Source: Gnetum montanum
Taxonomy: Eukaryota > Streptophyta > Gnetopsida > Gnetales > Gnetaceae
Length of the DNA stretch: 64,000 bases
Assembly (NCBI GenBank): GCA_015680685.1
Contig: MNCI01030643.1
Location: 136,106 to 200,105, forward strand
Direction of reading: 5' to 3'
Shown one piece after another: positions 33,378 to 46,429 of the stretch. A program made the translations under genes and the position numbers. Numbering within the stretch: the first letter of the stretch is position 1; each line of letters begins with the position of its first letter. The notes under the pieces were generated by a model. The model saw only the letters and a program-made list of their open reading frames with translations, had not been told where the DNA came from and searched no databases.

Positions 33378-34559
33378 TTAAGCGTAGTATGGCTTCAAGT
33401 ACAAATGGTCGACAAGATGTGGGAATTTGTTGTCGTCTACATCAACGAGCTTGAATAACCCATTCTCATAGGCTTTTGTAACTACATAGGGACCTTCCCA
33501 GTTGGCTGAGAATTTTCCCATGGGTTCACGAATAGCCTTGACGACTAAGTCCCCATTTTTCATCTATTGTTGGTGAAAACTACAATGATGTTTCCACTGT
33601 TGCTTGTCTTGGTATCACTCAATGTGATTAAGTGTTTGGGTGTGCTCCTCCTCTATAGAGTCAAGGTTAATGATCCTTGACTCAATTTTTTTGAGCCTCA
33701 TCCATGAAATTTGAAAGGATCATTTGAAGAAAGCACTACTTCAGATCCGTATACAAGACTATACGGGGTCTTACCTGTAGCTTTCCTGCAGGTTGTGCGG
33801 TAAGCCCAAAGCACGTAGAGGATTTGCTCATGCCATTTCCTCTTGCTATTGCTAAGCATCCTTTTCAAAAGGTTGATGATGACTTTATTGGTAGCCTCTA
33901 CTTGGCCATTTGCCTAGTGGCAATATGGCGATGAGAAAGCATGTTTGATACCAAGACTTTTGCAAAAGGCTTTGGTTTCTGCACTACTAAATTGTGGCCC
34001 ATTGTCAATAACAATAGTCATGGAAAGGCCAAATCATGTCACTATGTTATCCAAAATGAACTTGAAAAACTATTGGGATGTGGTCTTTCTAAGAGCAATA
34101 GCTTCTACCCATTTTGTAAAGTACTCAGTTGCAGTAATAATGAAACTATGCCCTACAAAAGACTTAGGTGCAATGGGTCCTATGATATCTAGTCCCCAAT
34201 CTTGGAAAGGCCATGTGATCTATGTGGTATGTAATTTAGTAGGTGATACATGTATAATGTTCCCATGATGTTGACACACATTGCATGTCCTTACTTTGGC
34301 AATGCAATCACATTCCATGTGAGACGAGTAGTAGCCTAGACACCTAATCTTTGCTGCCATAGCCCTGGGAGCTATGTGCCCTCCACATAGTTCCTCATGG
34401 ACCTCATCAACAATTTTTTGTGCTTCATCCACATTAACACAAACTAGCAACATCCCATCGTAAGAATGTTTGCATAAAGTGTTGTCTCCTACAAGGACAT
34501 ATTTTCGTGCTTGCTCCCATATTGCATCCCTTTGGCTAGGTGTTAGGGTGCATGGGGGT
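33378..34559 (-). pseudogene. pol: Integrase, element C
   Basis: The zinc-binding HHCC is complete: VHEELCGGHIAPRAMA and CNVCQ (34240-34400). In the core, VIDNGPQF (about 34000) and NGQVEATNK (about 33905) keep the second Asp and the Glu. The GPY/F part is WEGPYVVTKAYENGLFKLVD and the end YLKPYYA (stop 33378). Frame breaks are scattered, but the catalytic residues are the best kept of the four integrases here. Confidence 0.85.
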
Positions 34560-35170
34560 TTACCATGTTGGAGGTATGTTTTATTGTCATCATACCACTC
34601 TCAAGTATGTATTGCACTTACAGATGTTATATTTGACATGTGAATGATGGGGTAGGTGCATTTCACTATCGCAGTAGGTAAGGTGGCAAACATGTGTGGC
34701 AGCACACTCAAGGCCAATGTTGCTAAGGTATCTGCTATAGTGTTTTCATTGCAGGAGACATATTGGATGTCTATGATTGCAAAATACTTTAGTAATTATT
34801 TGGCCAGATCATAGTAAGGTTGTAAATGGTATGCCTTGCAAGCAAATACCTCTGTAACTTGATTGATGAATAGTTGTGAGTTACCTTAAATTGCTAAACT
34901 TTGGATCCCCAACTCTCGAGCTACTAGAATTCCCCTAAGGAGACCCTCATATTTTGCTACATTGTTCATGCAAAGAAACATGAAATGATATGAAAAAGGT
35001 TGGATATCCTCAGAGGGAAATGTGAGAACAGTGGTAGCACTACCACCTTGTGTAGTTGAGGCACCATCAAAATGTAGGATGGCTTCAAAATCTATGGGCA
35101 CTACACTTATGCTACTAATGTGCTCATCTAGAAACTCAGGTTTTATCACTACTTGGTCATTGGTAGCCAA
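34560..35170 (-). pseudogene. pol: Second RNase H (aRNH), element C
   Basis: ILHFDGASTTQGGSATTVLT keeps the first Asp. NNVAKYEGLLRG has Lys for the family Glu, and a stop with GNSQL replaces HGDSQL, so two catalytic positions are lost. It sits between RNase H and integrase as in B, D and E. Confidence 0.85.
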
Positions 35171-36830
35171 AGACGTAAGTTATGTGCCTATTACTTGACC
35201 CTTTATAGATGATTGTGCTACATAGTGTAGATCGAACTCCATTGGTATGGCTTTCCATCAGGCTATCCTACTACTTTTGTATATATTGGTTGTAATACCT
35301 CGAAGAATGTTATTCTTGCAAATAATGTTTACTTGACTTTGAAACAGGTAATGCCTCCACTTTTCAAGTGCAAACACCAAAGAAAGACAATTTTTCTCTA
35401 CTTCGTTGTATTTTGCTTCGTAGGCTACCAATGCATGACTTAGGTAGCAGACAGGGATTTTAGAACCATCATTCCTCTTTTAGCATAGCAAAGAAGCAAT
35501 AGACATGTCTAAAGTGGCTAGATAAATGTAGAAAGATTTTTCTCTCTATGGAGGGTAAATAGTGGGAAGATGGACAAGCTCTTTCTTTAAGCTATCAAAA
35601 GCTTCTTGACATTAACTTATCCATTCAAAGGTAACCCACTTTTTTAGCAAGTGTTGCATTAGATGCAATTTATCAGTTAACCTTGCAATAAATTTTCTTA
35701 TGAATTGTATCCTACCATGCAGCCCACACAACTCCTTAAGGTTTGTAGGTGGTTCCAAGTTAACAATGGCTTTAACTTTATCAGGGTCTAGCCATATCCT
35801 CATTTTTGACACCATAAAACCTAACATGTGTCTAGTTTTGACTCTAAAAACACATTTTCTAGGGTTGAGGTGAAGGTCATGTCTGTGGTAATGTTGAAGA
35901 ACCAAGTTTAGGTCATTGGCATGATCAGTAGTTTTCTTAGATTTAATAGCTATATCATCCACATAGTCATTTAGCTTCTCTAAAAGGTAATCACTAAAGA
36001 TGTAGGTCATCACTCACTGATACATTGCTCCTACATTCTTTAACCCAAAGGGCATCATTATGTAGTAGAAGGTTCCCCAAGGGGTCATGAAGGTAGTTGC
36101 TAGCTGATGTTCTGGATTTATGTGGATTTGGTTGTAGCCTGAGAACCCATCCATAAAGGATAGTAAGGCATGACAAGCTATAGTATTGATAAGTTGGTCA
36201 ATGCTAGGCAATGGGAAGTCATCTTTAATCGTTGCCTTATTCAAATCTCAAAAGTCTATATAGATTCGTATGCCCCTAGTTTTCTTTGAAATGACTATGA
36301 TGTTTGATACCCATTTCGAATAATCAAACCACCCGAATGAACCCAGCCTGGTAAATTTTAGTGATTTTTCTATGTATAGCTAATGTAGTCTCTAGTTTGA
36401 TCTTGCAGGCTTTTCGTTTGACCACCTTGACACGTGAATCTAGTATGATGTTGTGGTATATGATGCATGGGTCTAAGCCTGGAATATCTTCGTATGACCA
36501 TGAAAACACTTGGGAATTATCATTAAGGACTCTAGAGATGCTTTGTTTAACCTGTGACTCAAGTAACGAGCTAACTTTTAATGTTCTTGCATCCCCTTTG
36601 GATGTAGTCATGGGGATTTTAATAAGGGGGTCCTCAGTTACATAATCGACCTCTAAATATAGAGTTTGGACTAGATGTCTGGGCCAGTCTAGGGATGTTT
36701 CTCAAGATGCTATGTTGGTATGATGAGGGGAAGGTTCCAAGTCTACCAACTCTATGTTCAAGAACCTCATGAGTTCTCCATGGGGTCCCTTCAGAATTAA
36801 GGGCAAACAAAGATCATCATATGTAGCCAT
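35171..36830 (-). pseudogene. pol: Reverse transcriptase and RNase H, element C
   Basis: Starts at the ATG at 36830, 14 bases after TTATTGTAG. RT motifs: NKATIKDDFPLPSIDQLI, SFMDGFSGYNQIHINPEHQL, FMTPWGTFYYIMMPFGLKNV (36040-36240), LNDYVDDIAIKSKKTTDHAN (35930-35970, YVDD intact), LNPRKCVFRVKTRHMLGF, and CGLHGRIQFIRKFIARLTDK. RNase H follows, to about 35180, with stops. The upstream linker at 36324-36611 (SRVLNDNSQVFSWSYEDIPG) is the segment preceding RT in all copies. Confidence 0.9.
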
Positions 36831-37297
36831 TTTTTTAAACACTCCTACAATAACAAGCAAAAAAATGAAGTAAAGTGATACCTACTTACCATAACAACAT
36901 GCAATGAAATATATGAAAGGTAATTATGTAGAATTAAAAAGTTTCTAGTTTAAGGTCATAGCAGACCATCACAGTGACAAGAATATAGAGGGAATTTTGA
37001 AATTACCATTTTAAGGTCGTAGCAGACCATAATCATGCAACATTACATGCCAAAAACTACTAGTTTAAGGTTGTAGTGGACCATAACTATGAAATATTAT
37101 GAAAATGAGGCAAACATTCTAGTCTATTTACATGTTACACTACAATTGTGTACTATGTTGCAATAGACATGGGGTGTCCCATGCTATGCTATAGTAGAGA
37201 AGGATGTTTTGTGTTACGTGTGGGATGCAGAATGCCCCATGTTACATGTGGGAGATGGAACGCTTCGGAAAGTAACAGGTATTTTAACCTTGTAGGC
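36831..37297 (+). repeat. C: pol-antisense gene joint with hairpin units
   Basis: Three units at 36950-37090: GGTC-atagca-GACC, GGTC-gtagca-GACC and GGTT-gtagtg-GACC, each after AGTTTAA or ATTTTAA. The remainder has GCTATGCTATAG and TGTTACGTGTGGGA words. Confidence 0.7.
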
Positions 37298-37305
37298 TAT
37301 AAATA
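37298..37305 (+). promoter_or_regulatory. TATA box of the antisense gene, copy C
   Basis: GGCTATAAATAGGGGATTACCC is almost the same as copy A at 4734-4755. It is followed by CTCACTTTCACTGTTAGAG, matching CATTTTCACCATAAGAG in A and TTTTCACTGTAACA in D. Confidence 0.6.
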
Positions 37306-37429
37306 GGGGATTACCCATGGTAATCTTCTCACTTTCACTGTTAGAGCTAACACCCAGAGCATAGTGTAGTTTGGATTGAAAGACAATGTAGCAGTCAATA
37401 CACTTGAGTTTTTCAGTAGGACGATGGTG

Positions 37430-40400
37430 CACAGGAGTTAACATAGGCATCAAGGTCTCACCAATGTGGAGGAAGGGGAATTCACCCTACGACATCTCCC
37501 CAGGGTGTCCATTAAGGAATGACAGGAGGCATTATCTACCTGGTAAGTTGCTACGCTACCCTTTCTTATGTTGTTTAGTTTAATTAGTGGGGTTGTTTAC
37601 ATAGTCACTGCACCTTCAGTGACATGGTTGTTATGTTTTCCATGTTATGGACATTGTTGTTATGGACTTGGCTACCACTTTAGCCATTACATTATGGCTA
37701 TTATCACTTTGGCCACAGCTGCCATGGTAATTGCTATGCTATAGTTCATACATGGTGCTGCCCCAACCACCATTGTTGGGAGTGGACGATGCATCATTTT
37801 GAGGGTTTGGGATGTTCTATGCAGAGTAGGACACATTCTTGGTAGTGTAACATGTGTCCTAGGTAGCGTAGCATGTGTGGAGAACATTTTCATTTATTTT
37901 TGTGCAAGGGGAATAGGGTTGGGACTATGCAAATGTTGTGCATTTCTTCTCGAGTTGTGTTACTTTTGTCAGTGTGACTGATAGGTTTTGTTGTATTTTT
38001 TGTGCCTATCATGCTATGCTATCATCCTACTATGCTACCATACTTGCTATATTACTATTTCTATCATGTTGCATGAGGTGTAGTCATTACGCCGTGTGTG
38101 ACATAGACACTATGCTGCCCAAGGTATGCCTACTATGTTATGCTATGTGTAACGTAACTACTATGCTATGCTATGCATAACATAGCTGCTCCGCTATGTT
38201 TTGGGTAACGCAACTGCTACACTATGTAGAGTGTACTTGTTATGCTTTGTCACTTGGTACTATGCTACATTGTGCATAACATGCCTGCTATGCTATACGA
38301 GACATGTTGCGAAAATGGAACTGATACTTGGTGAAAATTTGGGTTTGTGTCACCATGCTAAGGATGTACTGTTTGATACTTAGAAAATTTTGCATAAAAG
38401 GGGGTGCTACGCTATACCATAACTATCACTTGTACACTGTGAACTGATTGCTTTATGTCATACTCTACAGGATCATGTTAAAACCCATCTTGATCATGAT
38501 TGAGCTGGTAGGGGTTCTATGTTGCCTAAGTGCCCCTATGGCCAACATACCTACTCCTCACATGTGAGTAAGGGACCAGGTGTTTTGGTTTTGGGAAGGT
38601 GCATGGGAGTTCCTTGAGTTCCTCCTTTGCCACTTTAGTGTGATAGTATGGTCACACTTATTGATCGAGACAGCCATTGTGCTTGTTGAAACATTGTTGC
38701 TTAGGGAAAACTGAGGCATCTTGAATTTTATGGCTGATGGGGCTAATGGAGGAGGAGAGGTTGGGAGCTCAAATTGGTGCCCAAAAGGTTTGAGATGCTT
38801 GTCTTGGGTTTGGGCTATGCCTGAATTTAAGTGTTACCATAAGAACAACACCTTGTTTGTTGCTCGTCACACGGGCACTTTCTTCCAGAATCCACCTAGG
38901 ACCATCTGCTATGCCAGCGGGTAAGTCCTATGAAGATGTCTTAGACATGTTGTATCATTTGTTTTGCATAGTTGAAATTTTTATTGCATTCCATATGTTG
39001 CCAAGTTTGTAATTGACAAGGATGGGCTCCACAATCAAGAGGGGCATTGGCATTAGCTCAAATAGCCTTACAAGATTTCTCTTTTGCTGGGAACGTCCAT
39101 GCCAATGTTATAGAAAAACTTGGAACCAAGTTTAGGACCTACCCAACCAAGTATGCTAAGTTTTATTTGAAATGCAAAGAACTTGGATGGTTGGATGGTG
39201 AATGGGCATCTCATCATGTGCCTACCATGGAAGAAGCTCTGGTGGAAATGCCACCATTCCCCATGCCATTCACACCTAGTGAGTTAAGTTGTGCATGTCC
39301 CTTAATATGCCCTTAATTGATCAATTGATTTACTATGTTGTATTTTCCATTCTTATCACTTTGTTTGATTATTGCAATAGTGGTCGAATCCCAAGACGTT
39401 ACGGTAGTCACCTACAGATGTGACGAAACTAACCTCTTCTTTAAACATGGTGAAGTAGATGAGACACAGCATGGGTTATGCAATGGGGCCCCAACTTTAA
39501 GAATGTCTAGGTGGCTAGGCTTATGGACATATTTTTAGTAGTAAATCCAAGCATTCCAGCTGTAGAGATGCTCACCCTTGTTGATTCTTTTCAACAAGGG
39601 CTAACCGCTTTTGCACATGGGTGCATAATGTGATGGTGGTGTTTGAGATCACTGATAGCCTTTTTGTAAATCTCTTTGGTGTCCCTTTCAATGGATTACA
39701 TATAAGGGAGAGGACCAAAAAAGATGTAAATGATCGAGGGGACATAGAAGAGTGGCTAGGGACGAGCAAAGATTGAAAGGGGATTTACATGCAAAAGGTC
39801 AAGCTAGAGGTAGCCCATAAGGTTTATCCTATCTTCCATGCTTATGCTTTCCCCAAGATACTCTCCCAAGGGAAAATCCTTGGGGTAGAGAAAGCTTAGG
39901 TTATGAGGGATGTGATGGAAAAAGGGACTTACTATAATTGGGCCAAGTATCTCACTGAGGGTTTGTGGGCCGAAATGATTAAGCTTCATGAGAAGCTTGA
40001 TGCACGTTTTAATGTGCATTTGGCCTTTTTTATCACTTGCCTATGACAATTTGCTGAATTCTTGGTGGCCTAAGAGAATGACATCTGGGTGTTGCAGGAT
40101 TGCACCTAGATATCCAAACCATGGATTTGTCAAGTATTCTGCACCACTCGATCACAAGATCCCCCAAAAGCTATTGGGGAGTCTTTTTCGATAATGATGA
40201 AGGATCGGTTGGGATGGTCATTTTATGCACTAAGAAAATGTTGGACCAGTGCCTCCCACTAATACAGGTAATGTGGTTAGGGGGAAATTCCTTATTACTA
40301 AAATAGTGAAATCAAAATTGCGACGTGAAAAATCTCATCCCTTGGAAGAGCCTCCACGTGCCAATCAGGAAAAAGGTAGAAGGTTGCAAATCAAAGTTCT

Positions 40401-42089
40401 CAAAGTGCAACCCACAGTTGCTAGTGAGTGTGGTTTAATTGTCCCATTAGCTAAAGCTACCTTCCATGTTTTTCTACATTAGACTAGCATGCTCACTTTA
40501 GATGTGTTTAATAGATGAAGAAGAAGAAGAAGCTTTGGCCCCTAAGGTAGGGGCCCCTTCTATAGAAGAAGAAGAGTCCTTGGCTGTATAGGAGGAGGCC
40601 CCTACCACAGAGGAAGAGGCCCCTGTTGTGGATGAACCTTTCACAGAGTGTGCCCTGGCACTTGAGGGGCACATGATGGTTGAAGAAAACACTACATTAT
40701 TAAGTTAGCTTGAGGGTCAAGGGCTACAATTTGAAACTGGTAAGTTTTATAGTTTTCTTGACAATGTGTCAATGGGTGATCTCCCCACTCTCATCCTTGA
40801 GGGTTTGCTAGGTCGGAGCTTTGCATTATCATTCATGTCATTTTTTAGTTTTATTTTCCCCTTCTTCACCATGCTAGCATGCTTTTTTATGCAGCGGACA
40901 CTACTACTAAGGCTCCCGATTCTTCCTCCTCATTTCACCTCCAACCATGGGCTAAGACCTTGGACAAGTTTGCCTTTATGGAGGGGATAGTCAATGACAT
41001 GATCGATCGAATAAGGAAAATTGATCCTAAAATAGGTGTGTTCGTGTTACAGCATTTTCACTTTGTGTTGTTATATTTTTACCTTCATCTCAAGACTAAT
41101 GCTTTCTCATGTTGGGCATAACAGCTTCTTGGGTGAAGTGGAACCCAAGACAGGTAGTCGAAGTTGACGTTGTGCTTGAACTCCCCCCAGAGGTAACCAA
41201 GGTGCCTCATAATGTATATAAGGAGGCAAGTAAATGAATGTTATACTTGGCATAATTCCTATGGGAGTGCAGGCGTGTCAATGAAGACCTCTAGAAGTGG
41301 GTCTAGAAGCCGAAAAAGGAGAAAGCTAGCCAAGTAGTTGAACTAGAAGATCTACGGTCAAGGAATGAGTTCTTGATGGCTCGTGATACTTTCGATGGTA
41401 GTTGGCATGTGGCCATGATTGATTATGCAAGATATTTGTCAACTGTATAGGGGGAAAATGAGGCTACCCATGAAATAATTGAGCAACACTTGTAGATGGA
41501 TCTACTAGCCTAGAAAAACTAGGACTAGAAAGATTACAGTGCTAAGGTGTATGAATGGGGCCAGGCACAGAAAAATCATAAGCACATGTACAAGGTGGAA
41601 CATGCTATCTACCATCAAAAATATTATGATGCTTCCATTGAGTTGCATACTCATAAGCTATTTCTTGATGTAATTGATGCTACCAAAACCTTTGATGAAT
41701 TTACGAAACAGGTAGTGGTCAATAAGTCTTCTGAGAGGGAGATGGGTTTGCCCTCTGGGGAGACCACCACTACCACCTTTTCTCTAGGGCCATACACTTG
41801 GATGGTTGTAGAGAAGGGGAAGATTGTAGTAAGCATTGATTTAGGAGAAGAAGATTGGGCAAACTTGAGTGAGAAGGAAATACTTCGATTCTTAGTAGTT
41901 GGCATGGACAGGATACCTCCAGAGATGGATGTAGGCACATCTCAGGTTAGCCAAGCTTTATTGTATTATAGTTTATTTTATGATGTGTAATTGTAATTTG
42001 GCTTATTATTTTATTCTTGCCTTATGTAGGACCCAAATGAGGATGTAGGACCTAGTGGGGAGGGGGAAAAAGATACTAGCGGAGACTGA
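37430..42089 (+). pseudogene. Antisense multi-exon gene of element C
   Basis: Exons: about 37430-37542, 38471-38920, 39021-39278, 39381-40423, 40515-40811, 40895-41035, 41125-41945 and 42030-42089 (TGA stop). The exon 1 start is unclear. Exon 2 is 450 nt, the same as in E, with LIMIELVGVLCCLSAP, EFLEFLLCHFSVIVWSHL and FFQNPPRTICYASG. Exon 3 has LAQIALQDFSFAGNVHANVI and KELGWLDGEW. Exon 5 is Glu/Pro-rich. Exon 6 has WAKTLDKFAFMEGIVNDMID. Exon 7 (821 nt) has NHKHMYKVEHAIYHQKY and DVIDATKTFDEFTKQVVV; its ends are in phase with exons 6 and 8. Few stops fall in exons 6-8, more in 2-4. Function unknown. Confidence 0.75.
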
Positions 42090-42680
42090 TAGCCCATTAG
42101 TAGAAAAGAAATTTTTTTGTTTTTGAAAATGAAATGAAATGCTTGTTGTTATGTATTCTGAATATGGACTTTTATTTAATGAAAATTAAAACACTTATTT
42201 TTATTATTTTCCTAGTTCATGTATTTGTTAATTTTCTTAGGACCCTTGTGGGCCCCCTTTTTTGGTTTTAGGCCATTTCAGGTCATCACTACTTTAAGGC
42301 CATTTTGGGCCAAACGTAATGTAATTTTCAAGTGTGGCATTGCTAGTTTTAGGCCTTGGTGGGCCATATCAATATTTTAAGGCCATTTCAGGCCATAACA
42401 TAGTTTAAGACCATTTCAGGCCATGTGTAGGATAATTTTTGAGAGTGAGGTTTCTAGTTTTGGGCCTCAGTAGGCCATGGTAATAGTTTAAGGCCATTCT
42501 GGGCCATAATCACTTTAACTAATGCTAATAATAGAGACAATTCAGCAAACTTAATGCAAAATGAAAATCATGTGAACAAAAGTATAAAATTTATTGAAGA
42601 AAAGTGGATGTAAACCTTAGTCATGCAATTGTTTCCTAATCCGATGTGGGTTAGGCAGGGCATAGGCTCAAGAAGCCTTG
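42090..42680 (-). repeat. C: joint between antisense gene and protease
   Basis: 42260-42510 has six or so units, for example GGCC-attttg-GGCC and GGCC-atttca-GGCC after AGTTTTA or CTTTAA. The flanks are AT-rich without recognised signals. Confidence 0.65.
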
Positions 42681-43358
42681 TAGTGGTTTTCCTCTATGCT
42701 ATCATCTGCTATTTGGAAGGGTAATTTAGCCCACATGGTTTCTTCATTTGAGTTGATGGTTTTAGATGGTTCATTTTTCAAACATGGAATTTCAACATGA
42801 GTTGGTGATTCATTTTCAGAGATTTCTATCTCTCATCCTTGCTCTACGTCTATATTGTTGATGGCTTGGGGAGCTACTTCATCACCAAAGATAACCACCT
42901 CTCCACCTATGTAGGGTAAGAGGATCTCTTGGTGTATGGGTGAGGAGACAGCCCTTAGTTGGGCTAACCATGATCCCCTTGACTACAACAAGTGCCCCCT
43001 TGAATGACTTTAGACACAAGGTTGCTATGGGGTTGATTTGATCTACCATGCCCAACTTGTCCACTATGGGGAATGGTATCACATTGGTGGCAGCCCTATC
43101 ATCAATGTGTACTTTGTGAATATTATACTGGCCTACCTGAATCATGATAAACATGGGGGTAGTAGTCACTTGACCCTTTTCAGGGTCATCTTTAATGGCT
43201 TTGTCATGAAATGTTAGCTGGGTTGGCTATGGTTCTTTAGCCATAGTGGGAAGAATAACGGTGTGGATAGCTTTCCTTTTAGCTGGAATGTTTTCATTAA
43301 TAGGAATATATGCTAACATGTCAACTAATGCCTCACGATGCTCTATAGAAGTCATTAT
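42681..43358 (-). pseudogene. pro: Protease region, element C (cut by D)
   Basis: FIMIQVGQYNIHKVHIDD, then RAATNVIPFPIVDKLGMVDQ with the same IDD-x-AATNVIPFPIV active-site region as A, then CLKSFKGALVVVKGI. About 100 bases are missing at 42978 relative to A (27971-28075), removing the part with NLILGR. The frame continues to MWAKLPFQIADDS near 42700. It ends at the D LTR; gag would lie beyond the window. Confidence 0.8.
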
Positions 43359-45042
43359 TGTAGCGATCGAAAATGTCAACAGCTGGAAAAATGCTGAGAG
43401 GTCGTCGGTCGTGATAGTCTTAACCCCAGATCCATGCGAGGGTCATGCTGGATAAAATAGAAACAGGACACCCTGAACGATCTGGTCGATCGGACAGGGT
43501 TTTAATCGATCTTACTATAACCTTTTGCAAACGTTTAAAGCAAAAGCAATGCTTATAATGTAAAATGAAATTTGTTGAATGTGGGAAGGTGATAACAACA
43601 TAACATGCATTGATAAAGAGAAAAAATAAAGCAAAAGTTAAGGAATGCACCACTTCAAATTTATGACCTTACTTTGCCAAGTGGATACAATTGGTTGTAC
43701 AACACTAAGAAGCACAGAGATCCCAAAAGTAACCAAGACATTCAAAGCAAGCCAACAATGTGCTTGAATGTGGACTCCAAATCCAATAATGCCCAAATGT
43801 CACAAAGCCAACTTGTTAACTAAATGCCAACTAAAAAAAAGGGGGTTTGTTTTACTAGCTGCTAATAGAATTTGTTAACTACTCAAGTTTGCCAATTATG
43901 TGCAAACGTGCTCAAAATTTTTCCACCCTTTGAGCATTTCTCGTCAAGGTATTTATAGGACCAAGAGGACACGAAAGATGCAGTTTTGACACCACGTGTC
44001 TCTGATCCATGTTCACATGTCTATGCTACATGGAACTACAAAGCTGATTGATGAGGTTTCCATGCTATAATTACACTGTCAGAATTTGGAGATGTGTTCC
44101 AACGATGCAAATAGGTGTGGTGCATTGATGTAGCATAACTACCCACCATGCTATACATAGCATGTGGCATAGCATAGTAGCTTGCTATCCAAGGAGATGC
44201 ATCAATGTAGTGTAGTTGTTGGCTACGCTGTGCTACGTCTTGCAGTGTAGCATGTTGGCATAGCATAGCATCCTACTACGTTGTGCTACGCTGCACTAGT
44301 TTGAGGCAAAAACTTGTGTTCAAGCTTGTTGCATTTGCTGGAAACCTTTGAAGTGCTCTGACTGATTTTGCATATTTTCTATGCTACGTAGCATAACATA
44401 GTGTAGCAGCCGACCTTAACTACGAAAATGTTGACAAATCTGTAACTTTTTCTCTTTGCAACACAAAACATGCGAACATATTGATCCTGCACTTTAAGAT
44501 GTCTTTTGTTGCTTCTGTAGAGTTTTTACACTGTGCTAAACTATGTAGCATAGCATAGCATAGTAGTCAACATGGCTTGCTCTTCACTAAACTTGCCACT
44601 TTCTGATGGAAGGAGTCATTGCTGAAGGACTTGGAGTTGGGCAAGCAAACTGAGTTTGGCCTTTTGCTATGTTGTGCTACACTGTGTAGCATAGCATGAT
44701 GTAGCACTTCGTTCTGTGATCATTTTCTGAAGCTTGCTACGCTACATAGTGTAGCATAACGTAGCAAACTTCTTAACTTACAAAACTTGCTAAACTATTT
44801 TGTGCATTCTAAACACTACTGACAACTTCATGCATCACTTATGAGTAGATTGTCGACTGGATGAACTACTTAGGTGGGCAGGCTGGAGGATCCGTTGAGC
44901 TTGTCAACATAGGGAGTAGAAAACTTGCCGAATTGGATAGTTTAAATACAAGAACATCCATCTTCTGAAGAATTTTTGTAGCGCTACCTGAATCACAAGG
45001 AACCGGTGAAGCAAGGATGCCTTGAAATTTTAGGGTGTTTCA
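43359..45042 (-). mobile_element. 3' LTR of element D
   Basis: In plus view it starts TGTAGCGATCG and ends GGGTGTTTCA. It is 1684 bp, closest to the A LTR. TATA box at 43950-43957 (minus). GCTACGCTGTGCTACG words at 44100-44770. Confidence 0.85.
43950..43957 (-). promoter_or_regulatory. TATA box, D LTR
   Basis: TATAAATA on the minus strand (CCTATAAATACC). Confidence 0.6.
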
Positions 45043-45058
45043 TTGGCCCCTCTTTGTC
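45043..45058 (-). promoter_or_regulatory. Polypurine tract of element D
   Basis: The minus strand reads ACAAAGAGGGGCCAA directly before TGAAACACC. Confidence 0.75.
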
Positions 45059-46429
45059 GATTTCTGGAGGATAGACCCGAGAGACACTGACAAAGAATAC
45101 GAAACACCATAGAAGAAAAAATGCCAAAATTACTCTTCGGTGATCTCCAAGATGTCACTTAGCTATGCTTTGAGAGTATTGCATTGGTTACGTGGGAGAA
45201 TGGAAGGGTTAAGTGGGGAGGGAACAAGCTTAGGAAAAGGGTAAAGATGAGACTTAGGGGGGTCCCTCATCAAAGTGCTCATGAGGGAGTCATATGCATG
45301 GTCATATTTTCTTTTTCTAACCTTCAACCTTTCATCAGAATGCTTAGGGAGAGAGGGTGTGCGAAACAGCTTATGTGGTCATCTTTCTTTTTTTTTGTGC
45401 ACATGAGTTTTTTCTCTCTTACACTTTTTCCTTTGCTATTTTTCCTCTTACATTTGCAAAAAACCTTGTCATAGGATAGCTATTCCTTTCCTAGGATGAT
45501 TTGTATTACATCCACATGGGGCTCTAATCTGCCTACAGATGTTTCCCATGTGGCGAGCTATGTTACGCATGTCATGGACTTTGTGGTTGGGCATATGGGA
45601 GGGCTTGATAGACATTCAAAAAATCTTGGGAAAGATAGGGGAGAGTGGATCATAAGTGTAAGGAGTGAGATAAGGGGGATAAAGGAGAAGGGAAATATGT
45701 GCACTTCAAAGTAGCTAAGCTAATCAAGATGAACATCTTAGAACGATGTAGAGTCCTGCTCCCATGGCGAAGTGCACCTCTAGGTGGCATCCCCCTGGTA
45801 CGTGTCCTGCAAACACAATAGAAAGGAAACTAGGATAAACAACCATGATGCAAAATGAAGGCAATATCCCTGCTCACTTCAAACATTGTTGAAGCTCTGG
45901 ACATCTTTGCTAGTGTGCAGTGTCCAAAGTAGGAAGGCCAGCAACGGCTTTGGTAGCATCAACATGGAGGAACTGGCATCAATGGAGCTAGGAGTTACTG
46001 TGAGTACGGATGCCCAGGAATCCATACCAAAGGCATGCATTCTTAGTTCAGCTATGGGACTGGCTACTCCATAGCTAAACATTATTTAAGCTCAAGTGTT
46101 GGAAGAGGGATGGAGGGTAACAATATTGTGGCTAGGCCACAATACTGTAGGAACTCTAGCAGTAGGCACTGACCAAAGAACTACTATCAAGGTGACAAGT
46201 CGTGGCAACAGTAGGTCCAAAGGGTTAGTCAAATGTCATACAACATCTTTGGAGGATCAGCAAGATGCCAAGAGTAGCAGCATTGCATATGCTCTAGATC
46301 GTGTTTTCATCGCATCGTGAATTGCATTCTAGAACTTCAACATCTCACCTCATGTTGGCACTATGCATGCTCGCTTGATGTGTATTGGTGTAGATGCATG
46401 TTGGGGACATGCCATGAACCCATTTTAAG
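45059..46429 (-). other. Element D 3' region, noncoding
   Basis: It contains the pyrimidine-rich run (plus view) at 45385-45470 and the TTGTGTTTGCAGGA box at 45805-45818 (minus). 45880-46320 has overlapping ORFs on both strands that have no match in B or E; I do not call them. Confidence 0.55.
45805..45818 (-). promoter_or_regulatory. Conserved TTGTGTTTGCAGGA box, element D
   Basis: Same box as in B, E and F; here it is followed by CACGTACC rather than TGACAC. Confidence 0.45.

Larger units (their letters stand above)
33273..43358 (-). mobile_element. Element C, internal part (oldest layer)
   Basis: Read leftward from 43358: end of the gag linker and protease, antisense gene (37430-42089), RT to integrase, and hairpin units at 33285-33350, where element A interrupts it. 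Its gag and 5' LTR should lie beyond element D, and its 3' end beyond element A, both outside the window. Confidence 0.8.

Noticed and set aside
45879-46320. ORFs on both strands in the D 3' region
   Set aside because: No counterpart in B, E or F at the aligned place, no recognisable motif, and composition like the rest of the region.
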